A stretch of DNA of 64,000 nt. Source: Sthenelais limicola (lineage: Eukaryota > Annelida > Polychaeta > Phyllodocida > Sigalionidae). Under the pieces are notes generated by a model that was not told the origin of the DNA, did no database searches, and saw only the letters and a list, made by a program, of their open reading frames with translations. The translations under genes were made by a program, and so were the position numbers. Location: assembly GCA_942159475.1 (NCBI GenBank), contig OW804096.1, positions 108,226,194 through 108,290,193 on the forward strand, written 5' to 3'. Shown one piece after another: positions 1 to 12,333 of the stretch. Every line of letters starts with the position of its first letter. Position 1 is the stretch's first letter.

Positions 1-3000
1 TTAGGATTCTCGAATAAGCTATAAAGCATATAATACACAGTAATGAAGTATCCTTTCATGGTTTTTTTCCACTCCATGTCTTATGTATGTAACATTTATT
101 TAAATCCTCTTTCCTACTCTTATTATAATTATTCTTAACTATTACAATTGAAAACTCATATTCCCACCACATTAAGTTGCTGCCAACAGTACGACTTCCA
201 CCATCTTGTAAACGGATCTCCTTTTCAAATCTGTCTCGCTTTGAATGGTCCCATGCACATACCATCAGAATTCCCTTTTTCACAGGCGAGACACTCAGTC
301 ATGTGATGAAACACACCTTTCTATAACAAGCACTGAGAAATTTCAGAAATATTGTATTTAGAATTATCATGCCTATATGTCTGTGCCACAGCAACGCTTT
401 CATTCATCGATGTGAAAGAACTACAGCAGGAGTTCACAAAATGAAGGAAGTATTTTTTTCTATACGATGCCTCGGCATAAGAAAGCAAAGCGAGTGTTTC
501 AATTCATTCAAAGTAGCGCCTAAACAATTGCTTGTCACGCCTACAAGTTATGCTGGGCTCGAGGGCTTTAACTCTTATAGAGTTACTCTCAGGAGGTGTT
601 CAAACTCCATGAGGATTTCTTATGGTGCAGGCAAGAAATAGAATGAATAGGGAGCGAAGAAGATAGGGGGGCTTTTCTTTGTTGAGTGGTGGAGAATATT
701 GTTAGTGATGCCATAAAAGAAGCGAGATCAGGGTGTGACGAAACTCCTTGAGGCTCCTTTTATAAAACACACATAATTTATATAACCAACTCGGCCTTTG
801 TTGAAGATACGCAGGAAAACCACTAATGTTCCTAATTAAATGTCAACTTACTTTATGTAGACACCTTTAATGAATCAAATGAATGATGCTGGTGCACCCC
901 AATCTATAGAAATCCATCTAAAGATGGAATATAGAGGCGAATACGTGAGTTTGTTTTATTTTGAAAACCAATTCGTCCTATAATCAGTGGTTATTAAAAC
1001 AATACCTATTCATATACAAAAACCCATATTCCACACTTCATTGCGGCTTAATTCCTAATTTATACTTTATTTTATTGATACCTAACTTTAGGCATTGTCG
1101 TCGGTGGAATTGGGGATACATTCGCAAGTTTCCATACTACATGCATGTATCTTTCCTTCCTGCATCTGTCCAGAACCCATAACCAAGAGTGCTTTTCCAG
1201 TACATTTGCAACCTGTAATTTGTAACAAATGGAACACATTTCTGGATAAAAATGCGGTTGATTTGAGATACCCTCATGCGTAGCAAATCGAGTACTTGCT
1301 TCTTGGCATGGCTTGTGGGTGTGGGAGCTTTCTGACAGCATGTTGCCCTGAGTTCTAATCAAATATAATAATTGCTTCTGATAAAGTGAATCATCCCCAG
1401 ATGTTTACTTTGACAGAGTAAAAGTAACTTTTCCCTATTGGGAAACAAGTCAGAGAAACACCATGCGGAACTTTATCAAATGGCGAACCAATCATTTCAT
1501 CTGCAAATCAATTTGACCTTGCATCGACCTCTACTCGTCGTGGTCAGAGCAAAGGTTATAGCACCTGTCACTTGGACTCGTGGGAAAGACTGGCAGTTGA
1601 TCTTAGTGACAGGCCAAAGCTCAACTACTGGCAAGGCTACCGACGACCAAGACTGATTTAATTTGAATCAAACGACGGATGAAGCTGAGCGAAAATACAC
1701 CCGGGGTTTCTGTACTGTGGACGGTTATGCTAAACGCAAGCGAGGGCCTCTAGTGAGCAAATGTGTAAGCTACTTTACCAGAAATCCGCCATTTTTGCCA
1801 GGAGCAAAGCACAGGTAGAGGAAAGACAAATACACAAAGTAGAGTAAGATTCAGCGAGATTGTAGAACAAACTTATAGATTCAGTTTCGATGAACCAATA
1901 TGAATGTCAAAAACTCTTAAATTATACCTTTTTTCAAGTGGTACCTTCTGAAGTGTGATTTGTACCTCAAGATAGAAAGACATAGTTAAAGCCTGATGTA
2001 TGATAAATAAAAGCCAAATTAAGATCAGCCAAGAGTGTTTACGATAATGCCTAGCTGGTTTTGTTTACTCGGTTTTTCGATTTTCAATTTGAATGAAGTC
2101 GATATGTATTTTTTCGTTTTATGAAATGAGTCATATAATGAATACAGGTCTGTCCTATATGAGCACCCTCCTTCGATTTCCGGCTGCTCCTATATTCGGC
2201 GATGAAGAAATAGCTGGAGGAGATATTGCGATATGATATATGACAATATTCTGCCTTGTGGTGGGTTTATTAATCACTTAAATGCCATATGAGAATACGG
2301 AATGCCATGGAGAAACAGCAATCTCTCATATATCACGGATAGTAATTAAATTAAGAGCTCTAGCGCCTCAGGGATGCCCTATAACTTCCATCTTCCATTC
2401 ATTACTCAGGTTTAAGGTGCGAGGCAATACAGATATGTTAGTCAATCCATTCGCCATTAAATACATTCCATTAGAGTAAATGTGTCTTTGTTATGGGCGA
2501 TTATATGATTAATAGAATGTCAGGTTTTATGATAGCATTTATCTGATGACATAACCATCACTAACAAATGTTACATACCAATGAATTAGATTTGCATTGT
2601 AGAATATTCACCGGCTGGTTATCCGAATACGTCCGGAGAGAAGGCGGAGGCCATTGGGATTCACGTTAGGCATAGTGGTTTGAAGAGGAGGAGAGGAGGC
2701 TGGGAGGAGTATCATGCATGGCAAATCCAGAGCTGAGATCAAGTATGGACATCACTTGTACTATGTCTGACCTCCCCAGTAAACTGGCGATAAGATATAT
2801 TGAGTTGGTGCCACAGTGGGACAAACATCTCTGGTGTAAACCTTAACATCTACATAAAAGTCCACTTGGAGTTTATTGATCGACTGGTGCTTCGGTGCAA
2901 ATACCCGCCACCGACACCGACAGGAAAACTCGCCCTGTTTTTCCCTGCGATGTTCGGTCCAATATTATGAATCGTATTATGAATAAGATTAAGGCTCAGA

Positions 3001-4739
3001 TGAATGTTTTTATCCTGTTTTAACTAAGATAGGGTCAGACGTTGGATCAGTGAATGTTGATGAATGGATTTAGCTCCTGGGGCCCTGACTCGGGTCGTTG
3101 ACTGATTGGAAGTCTGAATATATAACCTCTAACCTAGGCGTCTTTAACTATAAATGTGCCTCTTTCACGAGGGAAATATGTCCTTATTACTGTACTCCAA
3201 GCGAGAAACAACTCCGTTATCTCAAACCTACTCCAGCCTAGTACACGAGTAACAAGGTATCAATTCAGCTCCAGCTCACGATTCTTATGTAGAAAGGAAA
3301 GTCTAATCCGCTGGATAGTAATGAACAAAATCATCTTATACGAAATATGTTTTTTAATTTTGCATTCATATCATATTTCACAAATATGAGGCATTAAGTA
3401 TAATTATAGGGTTTCAGTTTATCTTCAACATACATTGATAAGGTGAATGGCACTGTGAATCACAACAAGGAAGTAGATTTAATACCGATTCCAGCATAAC
3501 AATAGACATATTAAGGAAACACATATATGGTGACTAAGTGAGATTACTGTTGTATCAGGAGTATCAAGTTTTTATAGTAATGTGTTTATATATATCGAAT
3601 ATATTTGAAAATCAAACGGGTGTGGGGATCAGGATATCTGGAAACAATAACAGCAATTGGGACTTTCTTGCTTATCGTTTTCTTTCTATGGTTTCCATCG
3701 TTTTGGTATTTTTATTATATTTTCCAGCAGGGGAAAAAACTAGAAAATATTCAATTGTTATTGGTGTTTGAAAAAGGAACAGCCCTCGACCAACACATAC
3801 ATCAGCATTACATGGAGGTGGTTAAAGCACCTGTCCAAAAGTCTCTGTGGACCTTCAAAATAGATTCAATAGGATGCCTGATAGTTCCGTCTCCTTTCTT
3901 CTTTTCCACCACCATAGAGAGAAGTCATAGAAAAAAGGGCATAGGCCTTCCAGCCATATATCTTAGAATTTTCTTTAGGGACTCATAGGGTTAATCTAGA
4001 GAGAGTGAGAGAGCTGCTACAACACTGTTTTATCCTGTTGGGAAAAGTCGCCTTAATTAATCTTTGCGGTATAAAGATCTATGGTCAGGACAGAATGATC
4101 TTTGATTTTTGTCACATAATTGAGTATTCGGTACTGCTGAATATGAACAGGAATAACAGGCTCATTTCCCTTTTGTGCATGGATATTTCGATCGTCTTGC
4201 CTGATGCTAAAAGAGCGTGCAAACTTATATTATAATATGCATCATTTATGGCTTCAGGAAGATTTAGATGTAATTATACCGATATCTATCTCTACACAAG
4301 AATTGCATCTTATTTAGTATTTCGCTGGTGTATGATTCGTCTTTTACAGCTGTATTCATGAATTACATTGTACACTCTTGTACTATTCTCAGTACTGATG
4401 ATAAAATAGTACACCTGATATCCAAACAGTGCAATACATTTAAATTGGCTTTTATATATTATCAGATTTTAAGTCCCATACTTGACTCCATGTCAATAAT
4501 TCCTCTCTCATGTTATGTAAATTATTACATATTAAGTATGTTCGTACTCCTTCATCAAACGTAAGTCATTATATCACAGATTGCCTCGTCAATTTCAGTG
4601 ACTTTCCAGTGAAATAAACAAATAGTAGAGTAGGTCAAAATTTATTGACTATTGAAATTTATGATCGTTCGATCTGAATTAGACACAAACACGTCCAGTA
4701 TTAGTTATGGCTAACAAGTACAGGCACTTTAGGTCGATT
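1..4739. other. Intergenic, no gene seen
   Basis: Only short open frames with no recognisable domain, uneven composition and no supporting context. The longest, on the plus strand at 3605-3988, has one hydrophobic stretch and resembles no family I know. I see no clear repeat or RNA gene here. Confidence 0.6.
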
Positions 4740-5240
4740 TTAGGCCAAACCCAGAACCCGGTGACACCTTTTTGATATTTAGCATGGTGTTAGATCAGTC
4801 CTGAAATTTTCAAAAAACACCAGCTACAAGTTGGTAGACCCCCTGGTGGCCAGTAGCTGCAAAATTCAAAATGGCCGCCAAGAAAACAGTAAATATTCCA
4901 TATCATGGCTTCTATTTGCTGGATCTGGATCTGGATCAACTATAATACCACTTTATTGATGTTTTCAATTATGATGAATTCATTTCTCAAGGTCATTTTT
5001 TGTTTCAAGGTCATTTTCAAGGTCGAAATTCAATATGGCCACGACTGAATAACAAGAATGTGATCTCAGCACTTGTTGTATGTTAATACAATGGGTTGAA
5101 AATAAAACTTCGAATCCTTCGAAGGACGTCCATTGTTTACCATAGTTATTCTGTTGACAATTGGTTTGCCAAAGCGAAGAGTTTCGAAAGGGAAATTGGA
5201 ATATGAGGAGGTATTACAACTCTAAAGGTGCCTTTTGGAA
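4740..5240. repeat. Possible decayed fragment of an interspersed repeat
   Basis: The stretch holds the phrase AAAATGGCCGCCAAG near 4868 and repeated CAAGGTCATTT units around 4990-5030. These phrases also mark the inverted-repeat arms at 26.85-27.55 and 31.77-32.64 kb, so this may be a distant copy of the same element end. The match is by short motifs only and could be chance. Confidence 0.25.
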
Positions 5241-8200
5241 AGTCATAGTAAGAGCCATATTATTTTTTTAAATTCCTGACATTTTAAATCTAGATCTTCA
5301 TTGAACAGTCCAGTCATCTGACCCTGCTTTCATCAATGGTAACATAGCTAGATGGATCTCCTTAAAAATTTGAGAGTTTTCTGTAAAATGTCACCCAATA
5401 AAATGAGAACAGTTTTTGTGAAGGATTAGAATTAAATAGGTAAGTATAATTATATATAAATGATATCTCAGTTACATTGTAGCGTATATCTGGCTCTAGC
5501 CCGTGCCTGTTTGTCCCGCTAGCTGTCTTAATTGCCCAGTCCATTGCAACGGCAGCAGCAATAGACATATGCATGTTCATGGATGCATAGACATGTTCTT
5601 CAACTTGGTAAAAGCTACTTTGAAGTTGTAATGATGGTATTGATTATGTTGTTGGAACTGTTTTCATCAATGTAGTCAAACGACTATATATTGACCTCCT
5701 ATTATATAGAGCATCTAGGGCAGCCTCCGGGCTTTCCAGGAAAACCAGATTTGGTAAATCAAATCTTATCGCTATCAAGGCTAGGTTTTTGGACAATTAC
5801 TATGCCTCAGGGTCAAATTCAAACATATTAAACATTTTTTATATGAAATGTTAAACATTTTAATTCATACCATACTACTGTCCCAATCTGGACATTAACA
5901 GAAGGATACCTGTGTAGGGTCTTCGTGTAGATGTAGACTAGATATGTAATGTTAGATGTACCTTGCCATGACAGTCTTACCTCATACTATAAACACATCA
6001 CGCGCTTTGATCATTTGCGGTGTCCAATTACCACGTCAAACTGATTCATGGGCAGACTTGAAGGAAAATGGAGCTTACCTATCTTTTTTCAACTATACAA
6101 TGATCTTAGCAATTACTTCAATTATTTTGACACTTCGAAATGATCAATATGCCTTCAATTTCTATATATTTCTATATATATATTATAATGTGTACATGAA
6201 TATATATACTTTCGAATATTTTATTAATTAACAGAAGTGCACTTAAATTTTTCCATTGACAAGAGAATCAAGTAAAGCCAGGAAATAAATAGTTACATAG
6301 TGACGAAGTTCTTCCCAGAACGGCGAGAACATGAGAGAGATTCGATCGTTAAGGTCGCCATTCTCCATCGGTGAAGGACGTCCATCGCGACACGCAATAC
6401 GAGCGTCTGTCGTGGTCAACTTAGCGATTCGACAGGCTCTGCTTTTATAAAGAGGATGGGATTTGACGTGAGGCTTCGGGTTCCTGCCGTCACACATAAA
6501 AGGCCATGTGGACTTTGGTGTCAGCGCAAGTAACTATGCCCGACGAGGAGAATCTTCTGATGCTTTGCTCAGCTATCCCGGGCAAACACATTATGAGAAG
6601 ATCTCTATAAAAGGACATCATCGCCTGTTCCTTCGTCAGATGTAAATTTACCCGGTCAATATCCATGCACAACTGGCCATGGGTGGTAAAAACGTTTGTC
6701 CCTGGTTTTCCTATTTGCAAACTGAATTTGGTCAACCCTGCATGGTCGGCAACATCAGAGTTGTTTAATTGATCCTAGCCTGTTTGACTAGCATGCGCAG
6801 AGCGTGGGTGGAGATGAGGGATATTTTCCTGCTGGGCATGCGGATGTTTGTGCGAGATTGGCTGGCGTGAGTTGTGGAGATGTGTGTAGACAATCTATGC
6901 GTTTGGAGAAGATACAGATATGTGTTTTATTAAAAGGCCATTTTGTCATTTGGATGTCGGACACATTAAGGCTAGACATAAAACTATCATGGGCACCACT
7001 TGGCTCCAACGTCTATAATACAATTTAATGTGCTGCCCATATGATAATAAGCTCCCATCAAATACCAAATAACTACCTACATTATTATATAATATTAGCT
7101 ATCCACCGTTTGAATGTTTACTATTGCTGCATAGGCTTTGCCCGGGTATGAGTAATCAGAGTCAATTCAGCCAGATATGTTCAACTAGAATACAAAGTGA
7201 ATAGGGGCTTAATCTATAAACGAAAGGACTCTAACTTACACGTCAGCGTTTTCGACAGTGTCTTCCTCAGTGTCGTCTCTCGCCAGATCTATACAAACGA
7301 CTAATTTGTGAATTAAGACGTACCTGATCCTTCAATCATCTGACCACAGACCAATTAATGGTAATCAGAATATATCTCAGATTTCCTTCGGTAAAACTGT
7401 CCTTGCATAACTATGCTTGCAAATAACTATAACAAATACTAACTGCATGTGTTACTCGTGCATCATATTAATATTATTCAAGCTAAACCATTGATTCAAG
7501 GGAATAGAAATTTGATTAAGCGAATACAATTTCATTTAAAGCTCATCAGGATAATTATTGGGCAACGCAGGAAGAATATAATGTTCCCGCCAGGTGAATA
7601 ACGTTGAACAGTTATTTTCATTAGCATTCGAATCCAACAACTCGACTGGGCCTTTGGTTGCTGGGCATGCAATGTGCTGATATATTACTACTCGTGCTAT
7701 TGAAAATGCTGCTTAGTTAAAGTGAATGAATCGGAGACATTGCATGAAATATTGAAAACTCGCCCCAGCTGCTGGATAATAGTGTTTCCGCCCGATTCAA
7801 TTTATTTCAGGAAGGTCAAGGATATTTATAATGGATGGGAGATACATTCCGTCCGAATGACATAAATTTTGTATAAAGGGCTTGTTAGTTGAAAAAAGGA
7901 GGGAGAAATCACAATGTATTTGCCTATGGCTCAACGTATTTACAATATATTGCCAAAACGGAGAATGTGAGTGAAGGAATGCAGTCTGTATTGCTCAATT
8001 AAATTACTTGTTCACTTCCGGTCTAGGAATACATTTTCTATGTTGATGAAATTGATACAATAGTAGATTCATATAATTATCGACTGTCAAAATGACTATG
8101 ACTATGAGAATGATAAATACGGATATGTGTTTTATTACCTCTTTACTACCTATTTCCTCTTTTGAAAAGAGAAGGTCCAAGTTACAAAATGAATTTTCTC

Positions 8201-8985
8201 ATTTCTGTCCAAGAATTGCTAAAGCCGAAACAAGCAAAGAAGAGTTGATTTCTTTGGACATGTTTAACACTTTCATGTAATTGTATGCACAGTTGTTGCT
8301 GGTCCACCACCACACACATTCGCCACCGGAGCGTTGGACGGTGTAGCACTGTGACAACACAAGGAAACCCTTTTAGAACTTATAATGCGAAGTGTGACCA
8401 GCGAGTCAATATGCTTTTCTTGCACGAGCAGAACACAGACTGTCCCAGTTGTTGAGCAGCTCTGAGGAGAAGATGTACGCCCCATGTCCAGCTCCTGAGC
8501 AGTCCTGTCACGCCCAGAAAACAAAGTGTTCTGCTGAAGCCCACGGCGCCCCTGTGTGGCCCTCTTATACATCATTTAGTGGGCAGAAAGGCGGGGATTT
8601 CTTGCCATCAGAAGAGGTCATTTCTCGGGTCGCCTCTACGAGGAGTGCAGGGCAGGCCTAGACATAGATACACTTGTGAAAGCACTCTAGGCAAATTGGA
8701 CATTATTCATTAATTTGTTCTGACGCCCTCGACTTAAACAAGAGCCATCTTAAGCAAACTGGGTATCTGGTATTTCAATTTCAGGGGAACCTCGCGATGC
8801 ACTTCATGGTTTAGTTGAAAAAAGAGGATATCACGGGAATATCACTCTACCCCTCTCATCTGGAGTGTAAGAATTACAGCTGTATTCATCCCGGTCTTTC
8901 TTATTGCTAAAGATATGAATATCATTCCGAATGTCTATAACTGCATCTCTGACCCATCTACCTTCAGTTAGTTCTTTCTCTATAT
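5241..8985. other. Intergenic, no gene seen
   Basis: No supportable gene. A GAAAAC-type hairpin motif lies on the minus strand at 7241-7275 and is listed separately. The interval 8425-8665 is visibly richer in G and C than its surroundings and has overlapping open frames on both strands, but I recognise no protein in it. Confidence 0.55.
7241..7275 (-). repeat. Penelope-type CTGA...GAAAAC motif
   Basis: Read on the minus strand, the segment has CTGAGGAAG, then GACA and TGTC arms, then GAAAACGCTGACG. This order (CTGA box, small stem, GAAAC box, GTC/GTT) resembles the degenerate hammerhead-like motif found near the ends of Penelope-like retroelements. The CTGATGA core is mutated, so self-cleavage is unlikely. 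Origin from such an element is an inference. Confidence 0.3.
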
Positions 8986-9028
8986 ATATATCATGGAAAG
9001 AGGGATGACCCAGTCCGCAATAACGGCC
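8986..9028. repeat. Dispersed repeat, copy 1 of 2 (inverted partner at 18.05 kb)
   Basis: The segment carries GGAAAGAGGGATGACCCAGT followed by CCGCAATAACGGCC. Its reverse complement recurs at 18054-18097 with few changes. On the strand carrying the motif, both copies encode the phrase YCGLGHPSFH, so the repeat may come from a coding element that I cannot name. Confidence 0.6.
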
Positions 9029-9059
9029 GCAAATGGCACATGATACGCATTTTACCGTT

Positions 9060-9127
9060 ATATGTTGGAATTGAATGAACAGAACAACGGCGGTGCAGGA
9101 TGGTGCCGACGGACAGGTTTGTCCGCC
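9060..9127. repeat. 68-bp direct repeat, copy A
   Basis: Starts ATATGTTGGAATTGAATGAA and ends with the small hairpin GGACAGGTTTGTCC followed by GCC. It recurs at 9314-9381 in the same orientation with four visible substitutions and the same length. The copies are 254 bp apart and probably represent a duplicated terminal piece of an interspersed element. Confidence 0.75.
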
Positions 9128-9313
9128 CAATTTAATAAAAAAAAGAAAATTCCTACAAAGGTAGCAACAGTAGGTGTGGGCTGACCAATGGTGATCAGGT
9201 GAGTGTACAGATATGGGTCGACATCAGGTCAGTCCTAGCTGGGGTGGTGGCTCCACCTAGCCTCACAATTAGGCACATATAGTTATATAGATTAAGTAGG
9301 ATATATATACACA

Positions 9314-9381
9314 ATATGTTGGAATTGAATGAACAGAACAATGGCAGTGCAGGATGGTGCCGATGGACAGGTTTGTCCGCC
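9314..9381. repeat. 68-bp direct repeat, copy B
   Basis: Second copy of the repeat at 9060-9127, with differences such as ACGGCGG to ATGGCAG. The 186 bp between the copies hold no open frame I can support. Confidence 0.75.
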
Positions 9382-9555
9382 AACACCCAATAAACACATC
9401 AATAACAACATAATGAAGATGACCAACATAACCAACATGTTATGAAGGTAATAGCCAATGACCAACGTGGCCTAAGGCATGCTCAAGTAACTAGTAAGGC
9501 AAATGCAAAATGACACCAGTCTCTAGTAATAATTAGCAAGTAGCAGTCATTATAT

Positions 9556-9915
9556 TTAAGATTGATCAGAACCAATCCAACATAGGCCATCAGTGGCAGT
9601 CTTTTCAATGTAGCGCTTCCGATCATCAGTAGAGACCAAGTAGAGTAGTACCGCTAGACTATACCAGTCTCCCACTAGTTGAATATCCTCTAGGGGAACA
9701 CCAATATTATGAAGATAGGTAGCACACACTCGACGTAACGGGTGCAACCCAAAGTCTGATGGGGGCAAACTGATGAGGCTCACTGAAGACTTCAGGATGG
9801 CTAGAAGATCCTTGTACAACACAGGCTGTGAGGACCCGTTATCTGCAAGGTAGAAGATATGGCGCGGGAATTTGAACATGGTAGACGTATTCGTTCCCTG
9901 CTCTGAGTAAACCAC
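9556..9915 (-). pseudogene. Tyrosine recombinase, C-terminal catalytic part
   Basis: This frame reads as the C-terminal half of a phage-integrase-type (DNA_BRE) tyrosine recombinase, as found in Crypton- or DIRS-like animal elements. The visible motif GLHPLRRVCATYL gives the H-x-x-R catalytic pair. It is followed by LVGDW, whose W sits at the second His/Trp position, and by AVLLYL, whose Tyr is the likely nucleophile. The frame opens at a GTG with a stop just upstream at 9916-9918, so no natural start exists here. The N-terminal part lies on the same strand at 15.75-16.32 kb, beyond the LINE. The two pieces overlap slightly at the position before the HxxR block, so they could be one split gene or two neighbouring copies. 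Family assignment is firm; element class is not. Confidence 0.8.
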
Positions 9916-10120
9916 CTAAACTCGGAAAAATCTCGGACCCCTGGTTATTTCATATCCGGATTTTATGTGTGTGAGGTTATATGGACTACCTGCATTAACT
10001 GGCCGTGGAGTTGGGTCATTTTACGAATTTTTGACTAACTTTACCGAATATTGAATAACTGAATCGGGACTCTGTGAGCGATATTTGAGGTGTGATACCA
10101 CTAGTTACCTGTCAACAACA

Positions 10121-11053
10121 ATGGCGGCTAACAAGGAGGAGGCCTTGGCGGGCTTTAAAAACGAACCTGAGTCTGCCAGTACTCCCATTGCCATTAAGAG
10201 AGGAAGTGAGGTACTATCTCCTGTTTTGAACGATGGCAAAAAGAAATTACGTAATATTATGTCCGATGTAGATGAAATTAACCTGTTGAAAGAACATAGC
10301 CAAGGTGTCGACGACGATCTGGTGGCCTTATTTAGTTGTGTAGACCTGCTCACCACTACTAGTGAGGCTCAGGGAATACTATTGCAAACGATACTAAAAA
10401 ATCAACAGCAACTCAAAGAATTGGTTCAAGATCTGCAGGCGAAAATGGTAGTGAAAGAGGACTTACATTATCTAGCCGAACATGTTTCCAAAGATGTGTG
10501 TAATCTTGACCAATGGCTTGAGGCTCAGGTACATAAGTCTAATTATCTAGCTTCTAAGGCAGTCAAAGCAAAGGACGACTTGGATATCCTGAAGCAACAA
10601 CAGAGAGAGACCTATTGTGTGCTTGAGAACTGTCCGGTTTACCAGGACGAACATACTTTCAACCTGGTGAAGAAAATTATACACTCATTGTTTCCTACAG
10701 CATGGGATGGCATAGTCAATCTCGCTTATCGTGAAATCAAATCCAACAGTCGTAGAGGCAATCCTCCTATCGTTATCCGACTCCTGCATCGTAGTATGAA
10801 GGAGCAACTGGTGAGGAGGAGGGACCCCTTCACATGTAATAAGGTATTTCCTCCGGAACAATGGCCAAACAAGGAACACATGTTTTTTCACGATTACGAT
10901 ACCGTGGAAATGCGGCAAAGGAAGAGCCTCATGAAACTCCTGGCCACTAATGCCATTGCTGCGGGTGCAGATCGTGATTACACTAAGCCTAAGGGCGACC
11001 AAGTGCTCATTGACGGTCATCTGTTCAATTCTAGGCAACTACATGTACTCTAG
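10121..11053 (+). CDS. LINE ORF1 protein (coiled coil plus RNA-binding-like domain)
   Basis: An open frame of 310 codons from an ATG in a good start context (ACA before, G after). An upstream in-frame TTG at 10085 adds 12 codons but is a poorer choice. The first 50 residues are polar and basic. Residues about 55-165 are rich in Leu, Gln, Glu and Lys with heptad-like spacing, as expected of an ORF1 trimerisation coiled coil. Residues about 168-270 carry ENCPVYQDEHTF, AYREIKSNSRRGNPPIVIRL and RRRDPFTCNK, a layout like the RRM and C-terminal domain of L1-type ORF1 proteins. The expected role is binding of the element's own RNA as a chaperone. It is followed after 29 bases by the NADAR-like frame in a different phase. 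The frame is intact. Confidence 0.8.
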   Translation: MAANKEEALAGFKNEPESASTPIAIKRGSEVLSPVLNDGKKKLRNIMSDVDEINLLKEHSQGVDDDLVALFSCVDLLTTTSEAQGILLQTILKNQQQLKELVQDLQAKMVVKEDLHYLAEHVSKDVCNLDQWLEAQVHKSNYLASKAVKAKDDLDILKQQQRETYCVLENCPVYQDEHTFNLVKKIIHSLFPTAWDGIVNLAYREIKSNSRRGNPPIVIRLLHRSMKEQLVRRRDPFTCNKVFPPEQWPNKEHMFFHDYDTVEMRQRKSLMKLLATNAIAAGADRDYTKPKGDQVLIDGHLFNSRQLHVL

Positions 11054-11082
11054 AGGAGAAATATAGTGTTGAAAAAGTAAAG

Positions 11083-11787
11083 ATGATCAGCGTCAAGAAT
11101 GGCCTAGCCTTTCAGAGGGAGAGGGCATACTTGTCCAACTTTTTCCCATGTGACTTCCAATACCAAGACATGCTCGACATCACAAGGTGCAAGTACTTTC
11201 AAAATCGTAGTTTGGCCACTAAATTGTCAAAAACAGGCAATGTACGTCTGATTGAAGCAACCAACAACACGTATAGGGGGGCGGGTTGCTACTTAGGGGA
11301 TAGGAGACTAGACGAGGACTCCTAGACAGGCAAGAATGAACTGGGCAAGATTTTGATGGTAGTGCGTCTTGAAATCATCAATGCCCTCTCCAATGGATCC
11401 TTCGACGATCTCAGATGTAAAAAGCTGAAGCTAGCCTCGTCCAAGCATCATTCCACCGTCGATGACTCTGGTTTCACCATGCCTAAAGTGGTTACGCCCT
11501 ACATCAATGCCAAATCATCGTCAGCCTCTGTACAAGTATCCAATAAGTTCAGTTCCCTCGCCGATACTTCAAGGCAGGACAGACTGGACACTTCAAGGAA
11601 CCCTTTGCCTCTTTTGCGTAAAACGAGCGAGAAGTCACTGCTATACACCACCGCGGACATAGACATCTCGACCCGTACAGCAAATCGGTCACGCCATCAG
11701 CTGAAACCACTTCGCTTCGATATTTCCAAGAATATCGCTGATCTGTCAGTCTCCGCTATGGATATTGCAGACCCAGAAGACACCTGA
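11083..11787 (+). pseudogene. NADAR (YbiA-like) domain frame inside the LINE, damaged
   Basis: One reading frame of 234 codons broken by a single TAG at 11323-11325. Its start carries LAFQRERAYLSNFFPCDF, matching the LSNF-P opening of NADAR domains. It then has CKYFQNRSLATKLSKTG and RLIEATNNTYRGAGCYLG, followed past the stop by TGKNELGKILMVVRLEI. These match the family blocks KFxQN..L...L..TG, LVE-x-(T/S)...WGxG and GKNxLGxLLMxxR known from YbiA. About 80 residues between the first two blocks are missing, and the WG position reads RG, so this copy is probably inactive. The last 130 residues are Ser-rich with no known domain. NADAR proteins are predicted N-glycosidases acting on ADP-ribose or riboflavin-pathway compounds. 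The position between ORF1 and ORF2 suggests it is part of the element rather than a host gene. Confidence 0.72.
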
Positions 11788-12333
11788 GAACATTGTTATG
11801 TACTATTTTTCCACCGTAATTTCTGCTTTTTCGTAGTTACACTAGCTTGATATCGCTGTGCGGATGTTGATGGTAGCCATTTTGAATGTTGACGAAAGGC
11901 TCTTGATGTCGTAAACTGCCTTGCGGAATGCTATGCTTATACAATGATACGAATCTCCCTTATTGTAATTTTGTTTGGAGTTTCATAGATGTCTAAACTA
12001 ATAATCGAATATTTGGGTTTATCGCAGAGTTTTTCTTTGGTGAACGTCTTGTCACTAAACGACGGGTCGTGAATGAGTTCTAGATATGTAAATACATTCC
12101 AAGATGGCGGACCATGTGGATCGCTGACTCGTTCTCTGGTATGTTTTTTTTAATATAAAAAAATGTGTTACTGCTTGTCTTCACCTAGCTGCGTATAGCC
12201 TTGTGGTCCGTATTTTTCCGAACACCACTCACAGACATGATATATACATTCGCCTGTGAGTCTGTCAGTTGTACCAGCAACTTTCTTTGTTTCTTTTCAG
12301 CATGGGCACTTTCGCCATTGTCACTTATACTAG
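11788..12333 (+). other. LINE inter-ORF leader with YY1-like box and splice-like signals
   Basis: There is no open frame of note. CAAGATGGCGGA at 12100-12111 matches the YY1/TISU start-site consensus at 11 of 12 positions. A donor-like CTCTG/GTATGT at 12139 and a pyrimidine tract ending TTTCTTTTCAG at 12300 frame a possible 162-bp intron just before ORF2. An in-frame TAG directly precedes the ORF2 ATG, so ORF2 cannot extend upstream. Confidence 0.4.

Noticed and set aside
3605..3988. 127-codon plus-strand frame with a hydrophobic segment
   Set aside because: No ATG at its opening, no family resemblance, overlaps another open frame, and hydrophobicity follows from T-rich sequence.
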